Notes under the pieces: generated by a model | Databases searched by the model: none | What the model was told of the DNA's origin: nothing | Seen by the model: only the letters and a program-made list of their open reading frames with translations | Program-made: the position numbers and the translations under genes | In this document: positions 1 to 11,600 of the stretch, in pieces | Layout: every line of letters starts with the position of its first letter | How positions within the stretch are numbered: position 1 is the first letter of the stretch | Assembly (NCBI GenBank): GCA_910890315.1 | Contig: CAJVGD010000012.1 | Location: 62,001-126,000, forward strand | Source of the DNA: Serendipita indica DSM 11827 | Lineage: Eukaryota > Basidiomycota > Agaricomycetes > Sebacinales > Serendipitaceae | Direction of reading: 5' to 3' | DNA length: 64,000 nucleotides

Positions 1-1
1 A

Positions 2-1120
2 AACACCCCGAGCACTCATCAGCAGCCAAAGTCCAATGTGCATATACGCACAGTACCTCCTCGCCTCTCACTTCCTTGGCTCAACGCTTCTATGCCTGGA
101 GGTCCCCTCCACCAAAAGGCCCCTCATATGAACCTGCAGCCTTCGATGTTCAACCATACTGCTCCTGGTCAAGGTGGCCCACCGACGAATCAGTCGTCTC
201 CACGTTCGTTTGTCACTGGTCCGACAACGCCTTATCATTCTCAAAACAATAGCACGAGCACTGCAGACTCCATGACGGATTCTGGACCAGCGACGCCTAA
301 CCATGTGTTCCCTCACGGCAACTCACCTGCGCTCTCCAAAGCTGGCTCATTTGAGCAGCTTCCCCAAGAATCTCCTACCGCCGGTCTCATACGCAATGCA
401 CATTTGCACTCGGGAGGAGCTCCCGGGATACCAGAGAAAAACAGTGTTAGCGTCTCCAGGATTGAAGCAGGGCTGGATACGCGAACGACGGTGATGCTCA
501 AGGTATGTTACATGGGAGTGTGTCCGAGTGCCTACTAATCGAGGAGCGTAGAATATTCCGAACAAAATGTCGGACTCCGACTTGCGCAAGTACATTTCCG
601 AAGTCGTGCCCAATTCGTTTGATTTCATGTACCTCCGATTTGACTTCAACTCTTCTGCCAACGTTGGTTATGGTACGTTTCATTCACCATAATTCGACTT
701 CGCTCATGCTCGTCAGCCTTTGTCAACTTTACTGAAGTGTCGGCTCTCCTCGCTTTCGCCAAGGCAAGACTCGGTGTGAAGTGGAACATGTTCTGTTCAG
801 AAAAGGTGTTGCAGATGTCCTACGCCAACTTTCAGTACGTAATCATTCCACCACGCTAGGGCCAGTCTCATTACGAGTACAGAGGCAAGGAAGCACTCGT
901 GGAAAAGTTTAAAAACTCGTGCGTCATGGAGATGCAAGATAATTGGGTGCCCAAAATATTCTACTCTTCTGGTCCCAAGAAGGGTCAACGCGAGCCCTTC
1001 CCTCCACCGACGAATCCATCTCGTGCGCGCCGGAGCCAAGATCAGCGCGAGAGAGGTCTCCTCCGCACCGGAAATGCATTCACCTTGGCACCTGGGAGGT
1101 CCAACTTTAAGCCTCAATAG
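2..1120 (+). CDS. Mei2-like RNA-binding protein, 3' part
   Basis: This is the C-terminal part of a Mei2-type RNA-binding protein; the 5' end lies outside the window. The visible N-terminal stretch is disordered and rich in Ser, Pro, Asn and Gln. It leads into the Mei2-specific C-terminal RRM, which begins RTTVMLK and continues after an intron as NIPNKMSDSDLRKYI. The YANFQGK and ALVEKFKNS blocks of that family follow, read through two more introns (about 673-717 and 835-882; the first intron is about 503-551). In fission yeast, Mei2 drives meiosis by binding meiRNA; the homologous C-terminal RRM carries that specificity. Basidiomycete members are poorly studied, so a meiotic role here is inference. 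The family call is strong because the RRM_2 motif is distinctive. Confidence 0.88.
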
Positions 1121-1665
1121 TCTCTAGGAGACTCTTCCACCGCGTACCTTATTCCGTTCTCTCTCTTCTATTGGTCGGAAATCCTCCACGACCCACTCTT
1201 TCCAGGATCTCTTGAAACTGAAAATGGACTCTCCTTCATCTTCCGTCATCACTGCATCACGTCGGGCAGACCTCAACGGATTTCTTGGTCCACTACGCTC
1301 ATTTCGTCCGCCGGGATTCAAAACTAGGCCATCTTGATCCAGCACGCTCCTTTCATTATTTCTTGGTGCGGAATTTATCAGGAAGATGTTTACCGACTGA
1401 ACGTTATGCTAGGTGCATCCCTATCCGTCGGGACCTGTGAACGGAGCTTGTCATTCCTTCGACGCTCCCGACCACTTGATCCTGCGTGGCTTCAAGTTGT
1501 ATGATTACCGTATTTGAATATTTCTTGTCACTATTGTAGACGCTTGGTAGTCAAGTACGTCTGCCTTGATCCAGTCCGACAATTGAGTGGGCTGGTTTTG
1601 ATCGGCTAGCTCCAAAATGTTGTTTTCGTCTAAACTCGAACCGCCACTACGACGGCCTGCTGACA
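1121..1665. other. intergenic region, no gene seen
   Basis: This stretch lies between the Mei2-like stop codon and the proposed start of the phosphatase gene. Only short ORFs without family resemblance are present. It should hold the 3' UTR of the upstream gene and the promoter of the next, but I see no clear TATA box. Confidence 0.5.
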
Positions 1666-3767
1666 ATGGCGATGGCCGTACATCCTCAGACTGATGTTAA
1701 TGAGCTCCTTACGCCTCAGCAGAAGATGCAAGTCGCGAGTATGGAGCGTGCAGAGCCCGAGACAGATCCTGCTGTCCTCCGGACCGCGGCACAAGTAAGA
1801 GCTTGAACGCTCGTGAGCTCAGAAACGCGCTAATGTACTTGATCGTGTAATAGCTCTCGTGGTTAGCAAGTCAACATCACCAGTCGGAGTACCATCAGCT
1901 CAAGTTTGGACCAAAGGGTAAGCTTTACACATCTTACGTGACGGCGCGGTTGCTGACAAGCACAAAGGCGCTCCTGCGACATATATTCCCCTGTCGATTC
2001 AACTTCCTCATCACTGTCGGGAGCTACGCGTATACCAGGCTGCCATCTCACAAAACCAGGCGTGGTGGCTCGCATCCCACTCGCGCGCGCATTTGGACGC
2101 GAAACGCAACGTAGTTCAGATATCTAATGCTACAGAGGGCTCACAAGTACAAGATGCTGCCATGAGTGAGCTTGAGCAAGAGCTTTCGCTCGCCATCTCC
2201 TCGCCGCTCCCCCCTTTGCCCCAACATCTGCAGCTGCTCCCAGTCGACGGAACGAACCCTGCCAAAACATCGGAAACACATCCCATCAAGTACGTACATA
2301 ACTCGACGATGCGGCTATTGTGACTGATGAACCCATATCTAGCCTTTCGCCAATGGTCCCATTCGAGCTTGTACGCCAGCTCGCTAGATTTCTTCAGGAC
2401 CCCACGTATCAGCGACAGCCGACTTATCTCGACCTGCCTTACAGCATTACTTTGGATGCGCTCACTGCTCCCGGTCAGGGAACGCCAGCGCCGCCACCGC
2501 CGGAGAGGATGCCAGAGAATCCTCCGTCTGCCATTCCTGCAACGTTCATCCAAACGGAGCTCACAAAAGACATCCCAACACCCCCGCCGGCGCCGCATTC
2601 ATCACCAAAGATGATAGCGTCAGACCCAGCTTCGATACCGCTTCCGCCCTCGCCAGAACTTGAGAGAGGCCGTGGTATCCCAAACGAAGCGGCATCATAC
2701 TTCACCCATCCGGTCTCTTCCAATATTGCAAGTGAACTGCAAGAAGCGACCAATACGAACATCGAATTTCCCACTCAACCTTTTAGACTTCAACCTCGTC
2801 TCAACATTCATAGACCGCAGCATTCGAATGGCGGAGTTCCTTTGCCAGCTGCTTTGCCACGACCTCCTCTTGGGAACCTCTTCCTTTCATCTTGCCCCGG
2901 CAAGAAAGGTGAGCACAAAATTACTACGCACACAATTGTGCTAATATTTTTAGTACGCCTACAAGGACCCGTAAAGGGCAGAGGAACGATATGCCGTGAT
3001 CTCGGCAGGGATTTACAGCGAATCCGGGACTCAGGTGTAGGATGTATCATCTGGTAAGAATTGATTCCTCTGAGGAACGCTGGTTGACATGTTTAGCTGT
3101 TTGGATGATGGAGAGCTTCATTTCTTGGGCGCACCTTGGGAGGAATATTGTGCAGAGGCACATCAACTAGGCCTAGATGTGCTCCGGTTCGTGTATCCAA
3201 GTCTCTTTGATTCTCTCTAAAGGAAAATCTAGCATTCCGACTCCTGAAGGCTTTGCTCCTCTCGATCCCGCGGTCATCAATGCGCACTTGGACACTATCA
3301 TTACCAGATACACTCTCAGAGGCACTTCAGTGCTCGTGCATTGTCGAGGTGGTGTTGGCAGGGCTGGCCTCGTTGCGTGTTGTTGGATGCTCAAGCTCGG
3401 CCTCATTGGATGGATTCGACGGATTGGGCCAATCCCTTCTGGCAATGCACTGAACGCACTCATGCCCAGTTTCACAGAAGCTGGAGCCAACCCATCACCG
3501 TCACAGCCGCAGCCGCAGGATGCCCCTGTAAATCACCCTCCGACCAACGGCATCTCGCCGTACACCGACGCAAATCAGATATACAACGATGCATTGGAGC
3601 GGTTAGAAACAATCGACCTTGTCGAACGGGTCATTCGCGTTGTTCGACGAAGGCGCAGCGTCAAGGCAATTGAAACCTTTGAACAGGTACACTTCCTCGT
3701 CCAGTTCGTGGAATATCTTCGCGTAATCTCATCACGTCTCGAAAATGGAAGGGTCGCCCTATCTTAG
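1666..3767 (+). CDS. dual-specificity / protein tyrosine phosphatase with long disordered N-terminus
   Basis: The C-terminal third is a compact dual-specificity phosphatase fold. The general-acid region LHFLGAPWEEY precedes the active-site loop VHCRGGVGRAG, which matches the HCx5R signature with Cys as nucleophile and Arg binding phosphate. The loop arrangement resembles CDKN3-like or plant-type DSPs rather than classical PTPs. The first ~230 residues are Pro/Ser-rich and low-complexity. The gene needs about six introns: 1795-1853 is clear, and one at about 3187-3232 joins DVLR to IPTPEGFAPLDP in perfect frame. The ATG at 1666 is the first in frame and starts a plausible exon. Substrate is unknown. 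A second short intron structure inside the N-terminal region cannot be excluded. Confidence 0.85.
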
Positions 3768-3980
3768 TACTTAGAGATCATTTTGGCGTCACCGCAGTCT
3801 TGTACCTCGCATTGTCTATGTTAGTCGTGTATATACAATCACAACCTGTTCCCGGAATATTCGGTTTATATTCAGTCCAGAGTGGTGAAAGACGGCAAGC
3901 TAACTTGCTGCTCGCCACTCTCACCATTTTGTGACACCTTGTCTTGGATACCCTGAATCTCTTGTATAAACACCTTGAAA

Positions 3981-5388
3981 ATGTCGTCAAATCTTCCGAC
4001 AACAAATATGCCAATGTCGATCGCGCACTTTGAGACGGACCCTCGAATCCACTACAACACGGTATCGCAGAAATGGGAATTCGAGGACGATGATGGAAAT
4101 GAAATGGAGTGGGATGATGTAAAGAATGCATGGGTGCCACTGGTGAGCTCTCATAGAACGTGTCTAACGGGGACTGACGAGATTCAGGTTGACGAGGAGT
4201 TAGTGCGGCAACAGCAAGCGGTGTACAGTGTAGCGGGTGTTGATGAAAACGTGCGTGCCCCTTACTTTGATTGTATTGTTACTGAGGGCAAACGCGATAA
4301 GACCCCAGCGGCTCCCGTCCTCGCGCGAGAGAACAAGAAACGCAAAGCGGGACAATCGAACGGAGACATTACGACTAGTGCAGGTCCTGCGAAGAAAAAG
4401 GGCAAAAATGAAGGTTCTACGAATACAAAACCCGCCTCTAAGAATACAGCCGTCTTCGTCTCAAATCTACCACGAGATGCGACGGTGGACGAGATTGCGG
4501 AGCGGTTTGGAAAATTTGGTGTCATTATGGAGGATGATGCCGGCGAACCAAAGATCAAAATGTATGCGGATGACAAGGGAAACTTTAACGGCGAGGCCCT
4601 CGTCGTTTATTTCATGGAAGGATCTGTCAATCTGGCCGTCAATCTGTTGGATGAAGCGGAGCTCCGGTTGGGGGATCAGAGCACCATTATGCGTGTACAG
4701 CCGGGCGAGTTTGGACACAAGCAATCTGGGGGCGTTGAAGTCACCCGAAGGGTTGTTGACAAGAAGAAGGCAACATCGAGGATTGCAAAGCTAAAGAAGT
4801 GAGTGTATTCATCTAATTTTATATTGTTCCCAAACTCGTGCAGCAAAGTCGGGGACTGGGATTTCGATGATGGTTTTGGTCCAACCGAAGAGCCAGTCCA
4901 AAAGGAACAAATCATCGAATCGCGAGTCGTCGTCCTCAAACACATGTTTACTCTCGAAGAATTGAAAGAAGACCCGTCACTCTTACTGGACCTCAAGGAG
5001 GATGTACGTGAAGAGGCAGAGACGATAGGTGACGTTACCAACGTGGTCCTGTACGATGTGAGTGTCTCTCGTCCTGTTTCACTTTCCGAGTTTGAGACGT
5101 GTCCAGGAGGAACCCGAAGGCATCATGACCATCAAGTTCCGGGACCCGATCAGTGCCAAAGCTTGTATCATTGTGAGTGAGCCATTTAGTGCCTAACCTA
5201 TCGGCTGATCGTGCCAGAAAATGAACGGACGCTGGTTCTCCGGGCGACAAATCGAAGCATCCTTTTTCACAGGGCGACAGCGCTTCCGCAAGAGTGGACA
5301 CTCTGACGAGGCTGGAGACGACGCAAACGAAAAGGAACGACTTGCAGGATTTGAGAAATGGCTGATGGCCGAAGGAGAGACGGCATGA
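3981..5388 (+). CDS. CUS2: Tat-SF1/Cus2-like U2 snRNP splicing factor
   Basis: This protein resembles HIV Tat-specific factor 1 and yeast Cus2, which bind U2 snRNP protein SF3B1 and help U2 snRNA folding. The N-terminus has the acidic, aromatic KWEFEDDDGNEMEWDD segment typical of the family, followed by a Lys-rich linker. RRM1 begins AVFVSNLPRDATVDEI. A second RRM of UHM type carries SRVVVLKHMFTLEEL and ends in the NGRWFSGRQIEASFF block, the W/F loop that binds a ULM tryptophan. Four or five introns are needed, the first at about 4143-4187. The start at 3981 (ATGTCG) is the first real ATG of the frame. Its end faces the end of the UPF0643-like gene, so the two are convergent. Confidence 0.92.
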
Positions 5389-5521
5389 GTATTAGGCGCA
5401 CATCCCTGTCGGATAGATACTCATCAAAACAGGTATATTTGGCTGAACCCAGAGACATCCCTGGTATGTGATCTCTATAAGGATAATCTATGGCTTACAC
5501 TTCATTTTGCTAGTCCGTGTT

Positions 5522-6433
5522 TTACCATCCGACTTCTCCGCCGTTGTAAGGATACACTGTGAGACCCGTTTGGCCTCGTTCCTTTTTCAAGACGTAACGC
5601 TCTAGCCGATATTCTGCAAACGATGCAGCCGCAAGCCGCATGGCTAGAATATGTTGAGGACCGGAGTTGGCGGCTAGGGCAAACTTTCGACTTTGCCATA
5701 CACACGTTGCAAGGTTGAGACCCGTCTTGGGGTCTGGTACACCGTACCAGTACATGATCAACTACCAGAGGTCAGTCTTTATAATTTGACATTCTCAGAC
5801 GACTCACGCCTCCACGATGAACTGCCTCTTCATGCGCTAGACGGTCTTGCTCGTACAACGCTATGGAAATTAGCACCGATCAATGGATAAGATATAGCGA
5901 CATACGTGCGCTCTCGCTCCCAGGCTTTCGCTTTGATCGAAAGGCGACACAATACCACTCTCTCTCTTCGTCAATTGGAAGCTCCAAAGTGGACCAATTA
6001 AAGGCTTCGCCGTACGGACGACTGGCGTATTGCGTGTCGAGTGGTTTGAATTTATGCAATGCACGATGCAGCGAGAGCGAGACGGGGTCGATAGAAGGCA
6101 AGTGCGTTTCAGTCCGCAATGGAGCATTTTTGCCGGGTTCTACTCCTTCTTGCCCTGCTACTGGGAGTTCATTTTGATGCGAGTGGGGTAAGGACGAGAG
6201 GAGTGGTGGAAGATAGAGCACTTGAGCCTCGCCATGCGATTCATCGAAACTCGGGGCTCGTGGGCGAGTTTTTCTTTTGCCGTTAATTCGTCAATGCTCT
6301 TTGATGCCTCGTCCGACGTCGATTCCTCTATTCTCGTTGGCGTGTTCTCATTTGCGATCCGCGACGATATCGAGGGAGATTCGAGCACAAACTTTTCGTG
6401 GAGGAAGTGGGGTGCGGTTTGGACGTCGACCAT
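5522..6433 (-). CDS. UPF0643-like conserved fungal protein
   Basis: Function is unknown. The reading from 6200 down to 5522 has the pattern I associate with the UPF0643 family of fungi: a LHRALHKFKPLDT block, then SRPYGEAFNWSTLELP, EREWYCVAFRSKRKPGS, an acidic LYEQDRLAHEEAVHRGG helix and LIMYWYGVPDP. A tail follows with CVWQSRKFALAA and a MRLAAASFAEY helix. Two introns are well placed near 5768-5808 and 5845-5905; both join in frame. The 5' exon, beginning MVDVQTAPHFLHEK at 6433, has an acidic Ser/Glu-rich stretch, and its junction with the next exon near 6170-6240 is not resolved. No catalytic motif or signal peptide is visible. The name rests on recalled family resemblance, not a search. 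Confidence 0.68.
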
Positions 6434-7199
6434 TTTTGGGAGAGAATTGGTAAGAGTCCAATGGAGCAATACTCATCATAACATTTGTGTTTTATATACC
6501 CAGACAGGATGTCGAAACTGCGTCGGTCAATGGCGTGCTGTCCCCCCAATGAGATTGCGCGAGCAAACGACAGTGGTCTTCGTCATACAAAAACTTGGAA
6601 AGGAATGAAAGACGGTACTTTCCGTCAATAGCAATAACGACATCTATCGCAATTCGGAAAGACGACGGGCCCGAACGCATAGGTCTATCGTCGTATATAT
6701 CACGGATACGCGTCGAGGCAAGGGTTCGCACTCTACGTGCCAATGGAGAGATCAAGAGTCTGCATGGCTTGTCACCACCGCCCGAGTGTCCGGTGAAACC
6801 GACACCCACAATGCTTTTTGGCTGACCCAACACAGATACCCCAAACGCCGCCTGTGGTTAGACAAAACATCTGATAGATGTGTGAATAATCATACTCACG
6901 ATTGCTGGTTCCTACGTGCAGAGCGACCGGTCAATATTCGACAGAGGTGGCTTATATCTTTGAATTTACTTCATCTCGAGTTCTCGTTCCTACATAAACT
7001 CATCGGTAATGCCGTTGTGACCACGTCAGAGAGCACGGATACTCCTGCTCAAAATGCAATGGACTATCAAAGGACTATATGAATAAATGTTGTTAATACC
7101 GCAATCAAGTGGCTATCTTGCATTCTGGAATATTGTAAACTATTCAATGTCGTCGGGGTTACATGGGCACTCAGTGGTCGCCACGCGTAAAACTTGACC
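6434..7199. other. intergenic region between divergent genes
   Basis: This 766-base gap separates the 5' ends of the UPF0643-like gene (minus) and DIB1 (plus), so it should contain both promoters. A minus-strand open frame at 6492-6833 (113 codons) covers about half of it. I do not recognise its product and cannot splice it convincingly onto the gene below. It could be an upstream exon or noise. Confidence 0.45.
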
Positions 7200-7898
7200 A
7201 TGTCATACTTTTTGCCTCATTTGCCCACTGGCTGGCATGTCGACCAAGCGATTCTGTCAGAAGAAGATCGTGTTGTTGTAATACGTTTTGGACACGATGG
7301 CGACCCACAGTGCATGAAGATGGACGAGACGCTGAATGCAGTCAGCGAGCGCGTGCAAAATTTCGCTGTAATCTATCTTGTGGATATCACAGATGTCCCA
7401 GACTTTAACAAGGTGAGTGATTTTGACTGTATTTCATGCGGCTGGGCGAGTGTTGTGGTTAACGGATTGTGCAATCCAGATGTACGAGTTGTACGACGCG
7501 TGCACTGTCATGTTCTTTTACAGGTATTACACTATATCTGACGATCATGCGTGTTGCTCATCGAACCTTCCAGAAACAAACACATCATGATTGACTTGGG
7601 CACGGGTAACAACAATAAGATGTGAGTCTATTCTCTTTATCATATTTATAGTACTCTAATACGATTTCCTGTAGAAATTGGGCTATGGATGATAAACAAG
7701 AGGTACGCACCGGTGTTCTATACTGAGCGCCACTGACCTGGGTTCCCATAGCTGATTGACATTATCGAGACTGTGTATCGTGGCGCATCCAAAGGTCGAG
7801 GTCTTGTCGTCTCGCCCAAAGGTACGTCGGCCACTGTTAATGAGCGCGCCGCAACTGATACACTGTCGGCAGACTATTCTACGCGATACCGTTATTAG
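7200..7898 (+). CDS. DIB1: U5 snRNP 15 kDa protein Dib1/Dim1
   Basis: Spliced translation gives 142 residues, the usual length of this protein in fungi and animals. It has a thioredoxin-like fold without the catalytic CxxC and is a component of the U4/U6.U5 tri-snRNP that must leave before spliceosome activation. The start MSYFLPHLPTGWHVDQAI, the VIRFGHDGDPQCMKMDE block, TVMFFYRNKHIMIDLGTG and the end YSTRYRY are all diagnostic. Five short introns are required; the last joins VSPK to DYSTRYRY. The ATG at 7200 gives the conserved N-terminus exactly. High identity to the family over the whole length makes this one of the safest calls in the window. Confidence 0.97.
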
Positions 7899-8664
7899 AC
7901 AAGAGATGGGATTCAAGAATGGGAATGGCCGCCAGGTCCTTTGTTTCGTCGTCGTGGGATATACAGCCTCGCCGCCGCAACGCTTGTTGTTCCAGAAGGG
8001 CCCATTCTATCGACAAGGCGCGTATTTCTAGGCATTACATTGTCACCGTTGTCAGAGAGAGAGAAAAGACCCGACTTTGCGTCACCTCGGAGTGAGCTGT
8101 CAAGTGCGACGTTAGTGCGTTGAAACGCGTTAGGCGGCTCGGAGACGTGCGCCATCTCGAAAAGTATAAAGTCGCGGCGTGTCCAAGGTTAAACCGCCAG
8201 TGAGAGCAGGGCCAGGCGGCTGCAACTCGCTTTCGACTCAAACCTTTGCGTCGAGCCGACTGACTGCATCCGCCCAAACGGTGAGCAAATCTGCGCACGA
8301 AAAAATCGGTAAAGGTACTGAAAAATATCTCGTGATGCATCCATACGGGCCTGGTGACGTTGGGACTCTGCAGACGCGCGATAACCACGAGGCTCGAAAG
8401 GTCCAAGGCGGTTTGAGCAGACGCAGGCGGCGAGCTTGGGCTGCAAATAGGTCGAGTATAGACTGTTCTCTACCATTTCCGAGTTTCTGTGAGTTGCTGT
8501 TTCTTTCGGTCCTCCTGGCCCAAACCCGAGCCCAGTCGCTGATGACACTCGTTTCAACGGCTGGTGTTTAGTATCAACGCGCCGCGATCTCATCAAAAAA
8601 CAAGCCGAAGATACAGTCTCTGTCTGAACACAGCTCTGACACGCTCGAGCGTGGTGCTGTATAT
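7899..8664. other. intergenic region, no gene supported
   Basis: This gap holds the DIB1 3' UTR and the promoter of the large membrane-protein gene. A TATA-like TATAAA lies at 8165-8170, about 500 bases before the proposed start. Long open frames on the minus strand here (8035-8406 and 8189-8899) look like artefacts of codon bias and do not resemble any family. Confidence 0.45.
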
Positions 8665-11600
8665 ATGGCCTCACCGTCGAGGCACCCATCTTCGTCGTAT
8701 GGCGTCGCGCCGACCGTAGGAGGCTCGACAATTGTACAAACGACGACCGCCGCCGCAGACGAGGAGCATTCACCAATCGACAGAGACGCTTTGACACGTT
8801 CTCCGGTGGATATGTCGCGCTATCCGACCGTCTATGAGCAAAACGGCCAAGAGCAAGGGCAGCATCCACAGCATTCGAGACCGCCATCCGCACAACCACG
8901 CAGGTCTACCAACGTCTCGCGCATAGGAACCTCTCGTGTCGAATCGCCCATCTCAGATTCCAATTATCCGAGCTGGTTACCCCGCAGACCGCTAGCCCCG
9001 GCACCCCCAGGCTCGACCGGAGACACACACTCGGCATACATGCGCACAGGAAGTCCCGGGGGATACTATAACAATGGCGGAGGAGGGAGTAGGCTCGCCG
9101 ACTTGTTCAATTTCAGCCGAGGTCACTCGAGAAACGTTACACAGTCCAGTAATCGCGTCAGTACGGCCATGTCTGGATTCATTACCAATCCTTCAGAGTA
9201 TGGGGGCCCTTCGGGTCGTCGTGCGACAGACGATAGTGGCAATCGCAAGCCAACGGGTGAGAGTGGCGACAGTGGCGGCGCTTACTCGCAGGCTCGGAGA
9301 GGCTCGAGCGGGGACTATTACGATCCACAAACTGGAAGGCGGAGAGCGACCCCAAGAAGTGTACGCTACGCGCCAGGGAGTGTAGATCACGTCAGAGGCC
9401 AGGAGCCAACTGAACAGACCCGCCGAGCATCATCGAGTGCGAGTCAAGCGTATGGAGGTTACGGCTATGGATACGCACCGGGTCATCGTGGCGAATACAC
9501 GCATGTCCGGGCGTTTTCGAGAAGCGCGACCAACCCATACGCCGCACGTACCCAATCACCCCTCGGCATAGAACCACCGAACACAGGTATGAGGTTTATT
9601 AGTCCGAGAGGGACGCGAATAAGCTAATGCCGCGTAGGATGGATGTCTCAGACTCCCACCCCTCCCGTACCAGCTCCGCGTTTCAGAGCGCGTAATCTCA
9701 ATTTATCATTACTCCGTAGTCCCAGCAAATTCATCAAGCTTCGCTACCTGTTGCAGCCAGTTACTTTTTTTGCCCATGTTCCCATCCAACTATTCTTCGA
9801 CTTTAATGTTGTATACATACTTGTCCAGTACGGTTTTTACTTGGTCCCAAGCGTTTTATTGACCACATTGTAGAATCACCAAGTATCCTACACCTCTGGC
9901 ACCGGGCGTCGCTAACACTAGTCCCTCTCCCTCGTGGCTCTTTGCACTCATACTATACCTACTCGCGACACTCCTCTGGCTTGTGGGGGTCGTACTCGTC
10001 TACGAGATTGCGTGGTCGTTTTGGCGTCGATGGCGAGTCAAACGACCGGGGATGCTGGGCATCTTTTCGTCCAGACCGGCCCGCAAGCTCGTCGGAATGG
10101 GTAGCTACGATCGGTTCTGCTTCCTCGAGTATGTCCAGCGCGGTGCGTGGACGGATCGGACAGAGCTCGACCTCTTGCTAGAAAGAGATCGCGAGATTGA
10201 GGAAATGGAACAAGAGCGCCGGCGCGAGGCAGAAGAGGGCGAAAGTATGGGCGGTGGATGGGAGGGCAAAGAAGCGCTACGGAATGCGCGGCTCGAGGCA
10301 GAGCGATTGGACCGCGAGGTCATACGTGACGCCGCTGAGTCGGATACTTCTTCCATCCAAAGCCTCACTCTCTTTCAAAAGGCGCAACGGTTGAACTACA
10401 AGCAAGGCATGATCGAATGGGCGTGGAATCGATCCCAAAATCTCCCAACAGTAGCATTGCTGGTGCCTCGAGCGTGTATCGCATTCATCATCATTCTAAC
10501 TTTTACAAAAACCAATCCGCTCACGCTCGCCGCACTTGCGTCTGCTGGTTCGTCTTCAATCTTTACTACCCCCGTCAATCCGAGCTCGTACCCCTCGACC
10601 AACTCGCCTGTTCTCCGTGACCAAACATTCTTCTCGGGTCGTGACGGCACCTTGACACATTACGCGAGGACAGTGTTGTGGATCGACTGCATCTGGACAC
10701 TATGGAGGACAATCATCCTCATTGCTGCCTATGTCTCACTGTGGATTGCGAGCGGACAGAGTTGTGCAGGTGTTTGCGGACCCAGATACCGCTGGGAAGA
10801 GATTGAGCGGCAAGAATGGGAGGATGCGACCAACGCTGGCTTGCACGAAAAATTCGGCAGTGGCAGTCGACGACATCTCTCACTGAGTGGTGAATCGACC
10901 ATTGGCGGGCTTGATCGCGAGACGGGAGACATTGCAGACCAGCTTGGATGGCAATGGCGAGAAAATACGCGACGAAGGGTACGCGAAGCATACGAATTCT
11001 GTCTTCTTGCACCGCTACCGCATCGACGACGTGGGTCGACGCCTGCACCACTTGCTGCGATTGGGATGGGCAAGGGCAAGGATGGAGAAGGAGAGGTCGA
11101 TCCGGAGCCTTTGACGGGACTTGCACAGGCGCTCCTACCGCAGAGGAACCAAGGTAGGAAGGGACTCGTACCCGACTTGTTCGACCAACCGACGATCGAA
11201 GGTGGATTGCGCGATTCGATACAGCTGGTTCCACCGTCGACGCATCTGCCATTCTCGGTCGAGTCGAATTCGCGTTCCGGACCACTCAAGGAATTGCCAT
11301 ACCCATTCCCGACCTACAAGGGCAGTGTGCCGCCAATAGCCCACCAACAGCAACGGCAGACAGCGGGACCTAAGGGCGCGATTCCGTTCCCCAATGAGGA
11401 TGAGCCTCAACTGCAAGAGGATCTGAGCCAGATAGAGGACGAGTACCCTAATCAGGAGGAGTATCTTGACCAGGAGGAATATCAAGACGAATACCTCCAG
11501 GACGAATATATCAACGACGATTACCTTGAGGGCCAAGTAGATGAAATGGGCTACCTCCCCGAGCGTGCCACCTCTGCGTCTCTCTCTAGTCTTGGTCAAC

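Noticed and set aside
8189-8899. 236-codon minus-strand open frame
   Set aside because: It overlaps the strong plus-strand start of the large membrane protein and has an Arg/Ser/Val-rich product typical of an antisense shadow; no domain is visible.
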